From: Microterricola viridarii
GTDB taxonomy: Bacteria; Actinomycetota; Actinomycetes; Actinomycetales; Microbacteriaceae
Length of the DNA stretch: 64,000 nt
Assembly: GCF_900104895.1 (NCBI RefSeq)
Contig: NZ_LT629742.1
Location: 1,116,001-1,180,000 of the forward strand
Direction of reading: 5' to 3'
The notes below the pieces were generated by a model. That model did no database searches. It was given only the letters and a program-made list of their open reading frames with translations, and was not told the origin of the DNA. The position numbers and the translations under genes are program-made. Shown here piece after piece: positions 1 to 7,919 of the stretch (position 1 is the stretch's first letter; each line of letters starts with the position of its first letter).

Positions 1-109
1 GGACGTGCGCTGTACCCAGCTTCCCGACCGAGCGCCCGAGGCAGAAGGCCGTAATCTTCCTAGGAGTGCCGCACCCCGTCAGCCGCACCAGAATCCGAGG
101 AGGTGGAGC

Positions 110-916
110 GTGCCGAATGAGCTTGGCGGGTTTCTACGCGCGCGGCGAGCGGACACTGGCCTCGAGCCTCTGACGCACAGCAGCGCGAACCGTCGACGGG
201 TGGCGGGACTGCGCCGTGAAGAAGTTGCGGCTGCCTCCGGGATCAGCGTCGACTACTACACCCGCCTCGAGCAAGGTCGCGAGGCCCATCCCAGCGACGC
301 GGTGCTGGACGCCATCGCCCGCGTGCTCCGCCTCAGCGTCGATGCCACGGAACATCTCTACCGCCTCCGCTCGTCGGCCCCGTCGGCCCCGTCGTCTCGA
401 GGCGCTCGCGGCGACGATCTCGAACTCGCCCAACGCCTGGCAGCGCTGGTTGAAGCCGTCCGACCGAACCCCGCGTACGCGCTCGACCGGCTCAGCAACA
501 TGGTCGCGGCGAACAGCGAAGGGCTGGCGCTCTACGACGGCTTCGCACTTCTCCCTCCCGGGGAGAGGAACACGTGTCGCTACCTCATGACAGACAACCG
601 GGCGCGAGAGATCTTCGTCGAATGGGAGGAGATCGCCCGCGGTGCCGTAGCCCACCTCCGCGCCGCAAACGCCGAGAACCTTCTCGACGCCGACCTGCAG
701 ACGCTTGTTTCCGAGTTGCGCGAGCGCAGCACCCTGTTCAACAGGTGGTGGGACGAGCACCTCGTCGAGCGCCGGCGCGCCTCGATCAAACACCTGCGCG
801 CGCAGGATGGAGGAATCACCGCTCACCGCTACGAGGTGTTGCACCTTCCCGATGAAAAGGTTCGCGTCACCATCTGGCTCCCAGAAACCTCACGGATCGC
901 CGAACCCGGAGAATGA
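110..916 (+). CDS. XRE-family regulator with MmyB-type ligand domain
   Basis: Likely DNA-binding transcription factor of about 268 residues. The N-terminal third carries an XRE helix-turn-helix (RRVAGLRREEVAAASGIS followed by YYTRLEQGRE). The rest resembles the MmyB-like ligand-binding domain (NPAYALDR entry, RWWDEHL near the end), a layout common in actinobacterial regulators that sit beside short-chain dehydrogenases. The frame is open from base 5, but the GTG at 110 is chosen because AGGAGG lies at 98-103, six bases upstream, and the protein then begins with the family-typical ELGGFLRARR. The SDR gene follows on the same strand after 96 bases and is the obvious regulatory target. The ligand is unknown. 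Confidence 0.85.
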   Translation: MPNELGGFLRARRADTGLEPLTHSSANRRRVAGLRREEVAAASGISVDYYTRLEQGREAHPSDAVLDAIARVLRLSVDATEHLYRLRSSAPSAPSSRGARGDDLELAQRLAALVEAVRPNPAYALDRLSNMVAANSEGLALYDGFALLPPGERNTCRYLMTDNRAREIFVEWEEIARGAVAHLRAANAENLLDADLQTLVSELRERSTLFNRWWDEHLVERRRASIKHLRAQDGGITAHRYEVLHLPDEKVRVTIWLPETSRIAEPGE

Positions 917-962
917 GGAATCGACGCCCGTCCGTCCTCCTCGCGGAGGGTGGCCCGGCGGT

Positions 963-997
963 GTTGAACCAGCGCTGTTCAGCAGGCAGAGTTCAAC
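963..997. promoter_or_regulatory. GTTGAAC inverted repeats upstream of the SDR gene
   Basis: GTTGAAC at 963-969 is mirrored by GTTCAAC at 991-997, and a third half-site GTTCA lies at 977-981. The cluster sits just upstream of the SDR start at 1013, where a binding site of the neighbouring MmyB-type regulator would be expected. Assignment to that regulator is inference from position. Confidence 0.35.
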
Positions 998-1012
998 CGG
1001 CACACTAGAGAC

Positions 1013-1762
1013 ATGAGTCGTTCAGCCATTGTCGTGACAGGAGGAACCCGCGGAATCGGTGCGGCGATCGCACGGGAGTTGGCGGCCTCCGGGCACGGCC
1101 TCGTTCTCGGCTATCGCAGCAATGCGGATGCCGCGACGGCGCTGCAGGCGGAGCTGCGCGCCGGCGGCGCCGGGTGCGAGATCGTGCAGGCCGATGTGAC
1201 CAGGGAGGCCGACATCGAGCGGCTGTTCGCCGTGGCGGTGGAGCGCTTCGGCCGGGTCGGCGGCCTCGTCAACAACGCCGGGGCCACGATGCACATCGGG
1301 CCGCTGGCCGACACCGCGGCCGAGACGGTGCGGGCGGTGATCGACGTCAACCTCACGGCGGCCGTGCTCTGCGCGCGCGAGGCGGTGCGGGTGATGTCGA
1401 CCCGCTTCGGCGGGGATGGCGGCGTGATCGTCAACATCTCCTCCGGGGCGGCGACGCTCGGCTCTCCGGGCGAGTACGTGCACTACGCCGCGGCGAAGGC
1501 CGGCCTCGACGCGCTGACGCTCGGCCTGGCCAAGGAAGTCGGCCCGGAGGGCATCCGCGTCGTCGGCGTCGCGCCGGGCACGATCCGCACCGACATCCAC
1601 GCGGATGCCGGCGATGCGGGGCGCCCGGATCGCGTCGCCTCCCGGGTGCCGCTCGGTCGTGCCGGCGAGGTCGAGGACGTCGCACCGCTGGTCGCCTGGC
1701 TGTTCGGGCCGGGGGCCGGCTTCATCACGGGCACGACGATCCGGGTGGCCGGCGGCGCCTAG
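1013..1762 (+). CDS. SDR-family NAD(P)-dependent oxidoreductase
   Basis: Cytoplasmic short-chain dehydrogenase of classical length (249 residues). The nucleotide-binding motif TGGTRGIG is at residues 9-16, NNAG at 87-90, the catalytic Ser in NISSG around 143, and the YxxxK pair at Tyr158/Lys162. A TGxxLxVxGG-like end (ITGTTIRVAGG) is present, so the fold looks complete. The TGGTRGIG variant and the overall sequence are of the FabG/oxidoreductase kind, but the substrate cannot be told. It follows the MmyB-type regulator and is probably induced through it. It converges on the aminotransferase gene, with only six bases between the stop codons. Confidence 0.87.
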   Translation: MSRSAIVVTGGTRGIGAAIARELAASGHGLVLGYRSNADAATALQAELRAGGAGCEIVQADVTREADIERLFAVAVERFGRVGGLVNNAGATMHIGPLADTAAETVRAVIDVNLTAAVLCAREAVRVMSTRFGGDGGVIVNISSGAATLGSPGEYVHYAAAKAGLDALTLGLAKEVGPEGIRVVGVAPGTIRTDIHADAGDAGRPDRVASRVPLGRAGEVEDVAPLVAWLFGPGAGFITGTTIRVAGGA

Positions 1763-1768
1763 CCGCGC

Positions 1769-2920
1769 CTAACGCGCCGCTGCGATGCGCGCAACGGCCT
1801 CCCTCAGCACCTCAGGCGAGCACGCGAAGTTCAGTCGGGCGTGCCCGCGCCCCACCTCGGCGCCGAAGCTGATGCCGGGGGTGAGCGCGACCTTGGCCAC
1901 CTCGAGTGCGCGGCCGGCCGGGTCGTCGCCCCAGCCGAGGCTGGAGAGGTCGAGCCAGGCCAGGAAGGTGGCATCCGGGAGGCGGTAGCGGGTGCCGGGC
2001 AGCTGCTCCTCGAGCAGGCTCCGCAGCAGCCGGCGGTTCTCATCGAGGGTGCCGCGCACGCCGTCCAGCCACGCGTCGCCGTCGCGGAACGCCGCGATGG
2101 AGGCGATCTGCCCGAAGATGCTGGTGCGCCACTCCACCTCGTAGGGCATGGCCGCGCGCAGGGCGTCGCCGCGGGCGCTCGCCGTGACGATGAGCGCGCA
2201 CTTCAGCCCGGCCAGGTTGAATGCCTTGCTGGCGCTGGTGATCGCGACGCCGTGCTCGCGAGCGGCATCCGACACGCTGAGGAACGGCACGTACTGCGCC
2301 TCGCCCAGCGTGAGGGCGCCGTGGATCTCGTCGCTGACGATCGTCGCGTTGTGCCGCGCGGCGATCTCCGCGAGCTCCCGCAGCGTCTCGGCCGAGTGGC
2401 AGAGCCCGACCGGATTGTGCGGGTTGCAGAGCACCATGGCGCGGGCGCCGTCGGCGAAGGCCTGCTCGATGGCGGGCAGGTCGAGCGCCCAGCCGTCCTC
2501 GATGCCGCCGGCCAGCGGCACTTCGACGATGCGGGCACCGGCCTCCGGCGCCAGGTCGAAGAACGGCGGGTAGATCGGGGGAGTGATGATGACCCCGTCA
2601 CCGGGCTTCACCGCCTGGCGGAGCGCCTCGACGATGCCCATCGACACGTCGGCGGTGCTGCTGACGCGGGCGGGGTCGACGGCCCAGCCCAGGCGTCGGG
2701 CGGCGAAGCCGGCGAAGGCCTCGGCCTGCGGCAGGCTGCTGGCGGCATAGCCGGTGTCCGAGCGGCGCACCGCGTCGTGCAGGGCGGCCGCGATCGGCTC
2801 GGCCAGCGGGAAGTCCATCTCGGCGACGGGCAGCGGCAGCACGTCGGCGGGGAAGTGCGCCCACTTCGCGCTGGTGCGGGTGCGCAGGCGGTCCAGGGAT
2901 TCGGCGGCGACATTCGACAT
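1769..2920 (-). CDS. PatB/MalY-type PLP-dependent C-S lyase (aminotransferase class I/II)
   Basis: PLP enzyme of 383 residues in the cystathionine beta-lyase/MalY-PatB branch of fold type I. Visible motifs are LPLPVAEMDFPLA near the N-terminus (substrate region characteristic of this branch), CNPHNPVG at 165-172, SDEIHG at 196-201, and SASKAFNLAGLK with the PLP lysine at Lys232. Known members cleave C-S bonds of cystathionine or cysteine conjugates, releasing pyruvate, ammonia and a thiol. The ATG at 2918-2920 starts the conserved sequence. The frame continues further upstream, but only with arginine-rich, non-homologous-looking sequence. It is divergent from the ABC-F gene, sharing a 155-base intergenic region. 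Confidence 0.87.
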   Translation of the reverse strand: MSNVAAESLDRLRTRTSAKWAHFPADVLPLPVAEMDFPLAEPIAAALHDAVRRSDTGYAASSLPQAEAFAGFAARRLGWAVDPARVSSTADVSMGIVEALRQAVKPGDGVIITPPIYPPFFDLAPEAGARIVEVPLAGGIEDGWALDLPAIEQAFADGARAMVLCNPHNPVGLCHSAETLRELAEIAARHNATIVSDEIHGALTLGEAQYVPFLSVSDAAREHGVAITSASKAFNLAGLKCALIVTASARGDALRAAMPYEVEWRTSIFGQIASIAAFRDGDAWLDGVRGTLDENRRLLRSLLEEQLPGTRYRLPDATFLAWLDLSSLGWGDDPAGRALEVAKVALTPGISFGAEVGRGHARLNFACSPEVLREAVARIAAAR

Positions 2921-3075
2921 GCCCTCAGCATGGCCCGCGGATGCCGCGGGCGCCAGAGGCCGGCGCCGGCACGCGCTGCGCGGGACGCGGCTGGCGCGCG
3001 GCGGGCGCAACCCATATGCTGGTCGGCTGCCCTCCCGGTGGCGCCGCGCACACGGCCACCGAACTGGAGTCACCC

Positions 3076-4770
3076 ATGGGCTACATCGACGTCAACGGCG
3101 TCTCATTCTCGCTGCCGGACGGCCGCCCGCTGCTGGCCGACCTCGCGTTCCGCGTGGGCGAGGGCACCACGACCGCGCTGATCGGCGCGAACGGGGCGGG
3201 CAAGTCCACGCTGCTGCGCATCATCCGCGGCGAGCTGCGTCCCGACGAGGGCAGCATCGCCATCGACGGCGGGCTCGGCGTGATGGACCAGTTCATCGGC
3301 CACGGGGCGCTGTCGACGGGCAGCGCCGTGGCGAGCCTGCTCATCGCCGTCGCCCCCGCCCGGGTGCGCCAGGCCGCGCTGGAGCTGGAGGCATCCGAGC
3401 TCGCCATCATGGAGCAGGACGACACCGCCAGTCAGATGCGCTACGCCACCGCGCTCGCCGAGTACGCCGACGCCGGCGGCTACGAGCAGGAGACGGTCTG
3501 GGACCACTGCACGATGGCCGCCCTCGGCGTACCGTTCGAGCGAGCCCGCTGGCGGGAGCTCGACACCCTCTCCGGCGGGGAGCAGAAGCGCCTCGCCCTG
3601 GAGGCGCTGCTGCGCGGGCCGGAACAGGTGCTGCTGCTCGACGAGCCGGACAACTACCTCGACGTGCCGGGCAAGCGCTGGCTGGAGCAGCAGCTGCGCG
3701 AGACGCCGAAGACGGTGCTGCTGGTCTCCCACGACCGGGAGCTGCTGGCGCGCGCCGCCGACCGCATCGTCACGATCGAGCTGGGAGCCGCCGGCAACAC
3801 GGCCTGGGTGCACGGCGGCAGCTTCGAGGGCTACCACGCGGCCAGGGACGCCCGCTTTGAGCGCCTCGACGAGCTGCGCCGGCGCTGGGACGAGCAGCGC
3901 CAGGCGCTGAAGACGCTCGTGCAGACGCTGAAGGTCAAGGCGAAGTACAACGACGGCCTGGCCTCCCGCTACCAGGCGGCGCAGACCAGGCTCCGCCGCT
4001 TCGAGGATGCCGGCCCGCCGGAGGAGAGGCCGCCCGCCCAGGCCGTGACCATGCGTCTGCGCGGGGCGCGGACCGGCAAGCGCGCCATCGTCGGCGAGCA
4101 GCTGGAGCTGAGCGGCCTGATGAAGCCGTTCGACCTCGAGGTCTGGTACGGCGACCGGGTCGCCGTGCTCGGCTCGAACGGCTCGGGCAAGTCGCACTTC
4201 CTGCGCCTGCTCGCCCTCGGCGGCACCGAGCCGGATGCGACGCTCGGCCACGTGACGGCCATCGGACAGACGCTGGCGCCGGTGCCGCACGGGGGCCGGG
4301 CCGTGCTCGGCGCCCGCGTCGTCCCCGGCTGGTTCGCCCAGGTGCACGAGCACCCCGAGCTCACCGGCCGCACGCTGCTCGACATCCTGTACAGGGGCGA
4401 CAGCCACCGGAACGGCATGCCGCGCGAGGCCGCCAGCGGCGCGCTCGACCGCTACGGGCTGGTGGCTGCGGCGGAGCAGACCTTCGAGTCGCTCTCCGGC
4501 GGGCAGCAGGCGCGCCTGCAGATCCTGCTGCTCGAGCTCTCCGGGGCGACGCTGCTGCTGCTCGACGAGCCGACTGACAACCTGGACGTGGTGTCGGCCG
4601 AGGCGCTGGAGGATGCGCTCACCCGCTTCGACGGCACCGTGCTGGCGGTCACCCATGACCGCTGGTTCGCCCGCGGCTTCGACCGCTACCTGGTGTTCGG
4701 CGCGGATGGGGCCGTGTACGAGTCCGAGCAGCCGGTGTGGACGGAGACCCGGGTGGTGCGGGAGCGCTGA
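3076..4770 (+). CDS. ABC-F family ATP-binding protein
   Basis: Soluble duplicated ATPase without membrane segments, 564 residues. The first nucleotide-binding domain has Walker A GANGAGKST (37-45), signature LSGGEQKR and Walker B VLLLDEPDNYLD. A charged linker with coiled-coil character (RRRWDEQRQALKTLVQTLK) follows. The second domain has GSNGSGKSH, LSGGQQARLQ and LLLLDEPTDNLD. ABC-F proteins act on the ribosome, either as translation factors or as antibiotic-resistance protection proteins. Which applies here cannot be decided from motifs. The start at 3076 has GGAG at 3066-3069. The second Walker A ends Lys-Ser-His instead of Lys-Ser-Thr. Confidence 0.88.
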   Translation: MGYIDVNGVSFSLPDGRPLLADLAFRVGEGTTTALIGANGAGKSTLLRIIRGELRPDEGSIAIDGGLGVMDQFIGHGALSTGSAVASLLIAVAPARVRQAALELEASELAIMEQDDTASQMRYATALAEYADAGGYEQETVWDHCTMAALGVPFERARWRELDTLSGGEQKRLALEALLRGPEQVLLLDEPDNYLDVPGKRWLEQQLRETPKTVLLVSHDRELLARAADRIVTIELGAAGNTAWVHGGSFEGYHAARDARFERLDELRRRWDEQRQALKTLVQTLKVKAKYNDGLASRYQAAQTRLRRFEDAGPPEERPPAQAVTMRLRGARTGKRAIVGEQLELSGLMKPFDLEVWYGDRVAVLGSNGSGKSHFLRLLALGGTEPDATLGHVTAIGQTLAPVPHGGRAVLGARVVPGWFAQVHEHPELTGRTLLDILYRGDSHRNGMPREAASGALDRYGLVAAAEQTFESLSGGQQARLQILLLELSGATLLLLDEPTDNLDVVSAEALEDALTRFDGTVLAVTHDRWFARGFDRYLVFGADGAVYESEQPVWTETRVVRER

Positions 4771-4824
4771 TCCGGGCGAGCTCGATCACCGGGCGGCAGG
4801 GTTGGGTAGGCTAGGGGGGTGAGC

Positions 4825-5943
4825 ATGGAGATTGAAATCGGCCGGTCCAAGCGGGCACGTCGTGTCTACGCATTCGACGACATCGCGATTGTGCCCTCGC
4901 GGCGCACCCGCGACCCAGAGGACGTGTCGGTGAGCTGGGCGATTGACGCCTACCAGTTCGACATCCCGTTCCTCGCCGCACCGATGGACTCAGTGGTCTC
5001 GCCGCAGACCGCCATCATGATGGGCCAGCTCGGCGGCCTCGGCGTGCTCGACCTCGAGGGCCTCTGGACCCGCTACGAGAACCCCGAGCCCCTGCTGGCC
5101 GAGATTCGCGGCCTGAGCGACGCCAAGGCGACCGCCCGGATGCAGGAGATCTACTCCGCGCCGATCAAGCCGGAGCTCATCACCGCCCGCATCGCCGAGG
5201 TGCGCGCCGCCGGAGTCCCCGTCGCCGCCGCCCTCTCGCCGCAGCGCACGCAGGAGTTCTACAGCACCGTCGTCGCCGCCGGCGTCGACCTGTTCGTCAT
5301 CCGCGGCACCACCGTCTCGGCCGAGCACGTCTCCAAGAACCAGGAGCCGCTCAACCTCAAGAAGTTCATCTACGAGCTCGACGTTCCCGTGATCGTCGGC
5401 GGCGCGGCCACCTACACGGCGGCCCTGCACCTCATGCGCACCGGCGCGGCCGGCGTGCTCGTCGGCTTCGGCGGCGGCGCGGCCTCGACCACGCGCGCCT
5501 CGCTCGGCATCCATGCTCCGATGGCCACCGCTGTCGCTGACGTCGCCGGCGCTCGCCGCGACTACATGGACGAGTCCGGCGGACGCTACGTGCACGTGAT
5601 CGCCGACGGCGGCCTCGGCACCTCCGGCGACATCGTCAAGGCGATCGCCTGCGGCGCGGATGCCGTCATGCTCGGCACCGCGCTGGCCCGCGCCACCGAC
5701 GCCCCCGGCGGCGGCTACCACTGGGGTGCAGAGGCGCACCACGCCAAGCTGCCCCGCGGCAACCGCGTGCACGTCGGCACCGTCGCCCCGCTCGAGGAGA
5801 TCCTCTACGGCCCAGCCCCCGTGGCCGAGGGCACCGCGAACCTCGTCGGCGCGCTGCGCCGCTCGATGGCAACCACCGGATACTCCGACCTCAAGGAGTT
5901 CCAGCGGGTCGAGGTTGTTGTGGCCCCGTACCAGGGCAACTAG
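4825..5943 (+). CDS. guaB3: GuaB3 family IMP dehydrogenase-related protein
   Basis: TIM-barrel protein of about 372 residues, clearly shorter than GuaB (about 500) because the CBS pair is absent, as in the actinobacterial GuaB3 group. Landmarks are the start EIEIGRSKRARRVYAFDDIAIVPSRRT, the segment FLAAPMDS, GLGVLDLEG, and the phosphate-binding stretch VIADGGLGTSGDIVKA followed by ADAVMLGTALA. GuaB homologues oxidise IMP to XMP; the catalytic role of this branch is less certain. GTG at 4819 is an alternative start two codons earlier, but AGGGGGG at 4813-4819 is spaced ideally for the ATG at 4825. guaA lies about 11 kb downstream in the same orientation. Confidence 0.88.
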   Translation: MEIEIGRSKRARRVYAFDDIAIVPSRRTRDPEDVSVSWAIDAYQFDIPFLAAPMDSVVSPQTAIMMGQLGGLGVLDLEGLWTRYENPEPLLAEIRGLSDAKATARMQEIYSAPIKPELITARIAEVRAAGVPVAAALSPQRTQEFYSTVVAAGVDLFVIRGTTVSAEHVSKNQEPLNLKKFIYELDVPVIVGGAATYTAALHLMRTGAAGVLVGFGGGAASTTRASLGIHAPMATAVADVAGARRDYMDESGGRYVHVIADGGLGTSGDIVKAIACGADAVMLGTALARATDAPGGGYHWGAEAHHAKLPRGNRVHVGTVAPLEEILYGPAPVAEGTANLVGALRRSMATTGYSDLKEFQRVEVVVAPYQGN

Positions 5944-6045
5944 CCTCGAAAGACAGCTTCACCGGCACGACCAGTTCCACCAGCACCACAGGCAGCACCA
6001 GCTCCACCGGCAGCAATCCGTCAGTACCACGTACCTCGGGAGGCA

Positions 6046-7785
6046 ATGATGGCCCAGCGCAACAGCGTGACGCGTTCCAGCAAGCTCGGACCGGAGGAGA
6101 GGGCGGCCGCCCTTGCCCGGCTCAAGGAGAAAGAGCTGGACATCCTCGTGGTGGGTGGTGGAATTGTCGGAGCCGGCTCGGCGCTGGACGCGGTCACCCG
6201 CGGCCTGAGCGTCGGGATCCTCGAGGAGCGCGACTGGGCGTCAGGAACGTCCAGCCGCTCCTCGAAGCTCGTACACGGCGGCATCCGCTACCTGGAACAG
6301 CTCGACTTCCGGCTGGTGCGTGAGGCGCTGATCGAGCGTGGGCTGCTGCTGCAGCGCATCGCCCCGCACCTGGTCAAGCCGGTGCGCTTCCTCTACCCGC
6401 TGAAGACGCGGGTGCTTGAGCGTGCCTACGTCGGCGCCGGGATGCTGCTCTACGACATCTTCAGCTACACCGGAGGCCGCCCGCCCGGGGTGCCGCACCA
6501 CCGCCACCTGAGCAAGCGCCAGGTGCAGAGCCTGATCCCGTCGCTCTCCAACGACGCGCTGATCGGCGGCATCACCTACTACGACGCTCAGGTCGATGAC
6601 GCGCGCTACGTGTCGTCGCTGGTGCGCACGGCCTCGTTCTACGGGGCGCACGCCGCCTCCCGGGTGCGGGTCGAGGGCTTCATCAAGGTCGGCCAGCGGG
6701 TCGTCGGCGTTCAGGCGCACGACCTGCAGACCGGCGAGAAGTTCGAGGTGCGGGCCAAGCAGGTCGTGAACGCGACCGGCGTCTGGACCGACGACACCCA
6801 GCGCATGGTGGGGGAGCGCGGCACCTTCAAGGTGCGGGCGTCCAAGGGCATCCACCTCGTCGTGCCGCGCGACCGCTTCCAGTCGGCGATGGGGCTGCTG
6901 CTGCGCACCGAGAAGAGCGTGCTGTTCGTGATCCCGTGGGGCCGGCACTGGCTGATCGGCACCACCGACACCGACTGGAACCTCGACAAGGCGCACCCGG
7001 CCGCGACCGCTGCCGACATCGACTACCTGCTCGAGCACGTGAACAGCGTGCTGTCGATCCAGCTCACCCGGGAGGACGTCGAGGGCGTGTACGCCGGGCT
7101 CCGCCCGCTGCTGGCCGGAGAGAGCGAGCAGACCTCCAAGCTCTCCCGCGAGCACCTCGTCGCGCACACCGTGCCTGGGCTCGTCGTGATTGCGGGCGGC
7201 AAGTGGACCACCTACCGGGTGATGGCCAAGGACGCCATCGACGCGGCGGTCGACGCACTGGACGGCCGGATCCCGCAGTCAACGACGCAGGACATCCCGC
7301 TGCTCGGGGCCGAGGGCTACCAGGCGGCGTGGAACAAGCGCGGCCGCATCGCCCAGGCCTTCGGCGTGCACCGGGTGCGCATCGAGCACCTGCTCAACCG
7401 CTACGGCACCCTGACCGATGAACTGCTCGACCTCATCAAGTCGGATGCCACGCTCGGCGAGCCCCTGCCAGGGGCCGACGACTATCTGGCCGCCGAGATC
7501 GTCTACGCGACCTCGCACGAGGGGGCGCTGCACCTGGAAGACGTGCTGGCCCGCCGCACCCGCATCTCGATCGAGGCGTGGGACCGTGGCGTCTCGGCCG
7601 CTCCGGTCGCCGCCAAGCTGATGGCCGGTGTGCTCGGCTGGGATGAGGACACCGAGGCGCTCGAAGTGGCGAACTACCTCAAGCGGGTCGCCGCCGAACG
7701 TGCGTCGCAGGAACAGCCGGACGACGCATCCGCCGACCGCGTGCGGCTGGAAGCCCCGGACATCATGGCGGTCGAGGGCAAGTAG
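6046..7785 (+). CDS. glpD: Glycerol-3-phosphate dehydrogenase, FAD-dependent (GlpD)
   Basis: Membrane-associated flavoenzyme that oxidises glycerol 3-phosphate to dihydroxyacetone phosphate and passes electrons to the quinone pool. The 579-residue length fits GlpD. The FAD-binding DILVVGGGIVGAGSALDA motif (GxGxxG around 37-42) is followed by SGTSSRSSKLVHGGIRYLE, a GlpD hallmark, and by VNATGVWTDD, GTTDTDW and AGGKWTTYR further on. The C-terminal helical domain is present. Two ATGs in tandem (6046 and 6049) follow GGGAGG; the second is at better spacing. A strong hairpin terminator follows immediately. The GDPD at 20.5 kb could supply glycerol 3-phosphate. Confidence 0.95.
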   Translation: MMAQRNSVTRSSKLGPEERAAALARLKEKELDILVVGGGIVGAGSALDAVTRGLSVGILEERDWASGTSSRSSKLVHGGIRYLEQLDFRLVREALIERGLLLQRIAPHLVKPVRFLYPLKTRVLERAYVGAGMLLYDIFSYTGGRPPGVPHHRHLSKRQVQSLIPSLSNDALIGGITYYDAQVDDARYVSSLVRTASFYGAHAASRVRVEGFIKVGQRVVGVQAHDLQTGEKFEVRAKQVVNATGVWTDDTQRMVGERGTFKVRASKGIHLVVPRDRFQSAMGLLLRTEKSVLFVIPWGRHWLIGTTDTDWNLDKAHPAATAADIDYLLEHVNSVLSIQLTREDVEGVYAGLRPLLAGESEQTSKLSREHLVAHTVPGLVVIAGGKWTTYRVMAKDAIDAAVDALDGRIPQSTTQDIPLLGAEGYQAAWNKRGRIAQAFGVHRVRIEHLLNRYGTLTDELLDLIKSDATLGEPLPGADDYLAAEIVYATSHEGALHLEDVLARRTRISIEAWDRGVSAAPVAAKLMAGVLGWDEDTEALEVANYLKRVAAERASQEQPDDASADRVRLEAPDIMAVEGK

Positions 7786-7791
7786 CGTTCG

Positions 7792-7836
7792 CAGAGCGGT
7801 CCACCCCGGTGCTGCGCGCCGGGGTGGACCGCTCTG
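7792..7836 (+). terminator. Strong hairpin terminator after glpD
   Basis: Perfect 18-base arms at 7792-7809 and 7819-7836 with a nine-base loop, starting seven bases after the glpD stop. There is no long T-run, as is usual for high-GC actinobacterial terminators. Confidence 0.8.
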
Positions 7837-7893
7837 TCTAGTCTCGCCCGGCCGGTGCGGTAGAGTCCCGAATACCGGAGGGTAAGAACGGTG

Positions 7894-7907
7894 CGTTCCT
7901 CGGAACG
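7894..7907. promoter_or_regulatory. Palindrome before the LAL regulator gene
   Basis: CGTTCCTCGGAACG is a perfect palindrome 12 bases before the first ATG of the LuxR-type gene, and an additional GAAC half-site lies just upstream (7887-7890). It overlaps the likely leader of the mRNA, so it could be an autoregulatory site or a small hairpin. Confidence 0.3.
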
Positions 7908-7919
7908 ACGGGGAAGGCA

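Noticed and set aside
1841-3181. Plus-strand frame of 446 codons through the PatB-type gene
   Set aside because: It is antisense to an enzyme with all PLP motifs and crosses into the ABC-F start; no homology-like features.
3103-4656. Antisense frame of more than 500 codons over the ABC-F gene
   Set aside because: The opposite strand has complete ABC-F motifs in order; the antisense product is Arg/Glu/Val-rich without a domain.
7887-7907. LexA/SOS box before the LAL regulator
   Set aside because: GAAC and GTTC are present, but the spacing is five bases rather than four and there is no damage-repair context.
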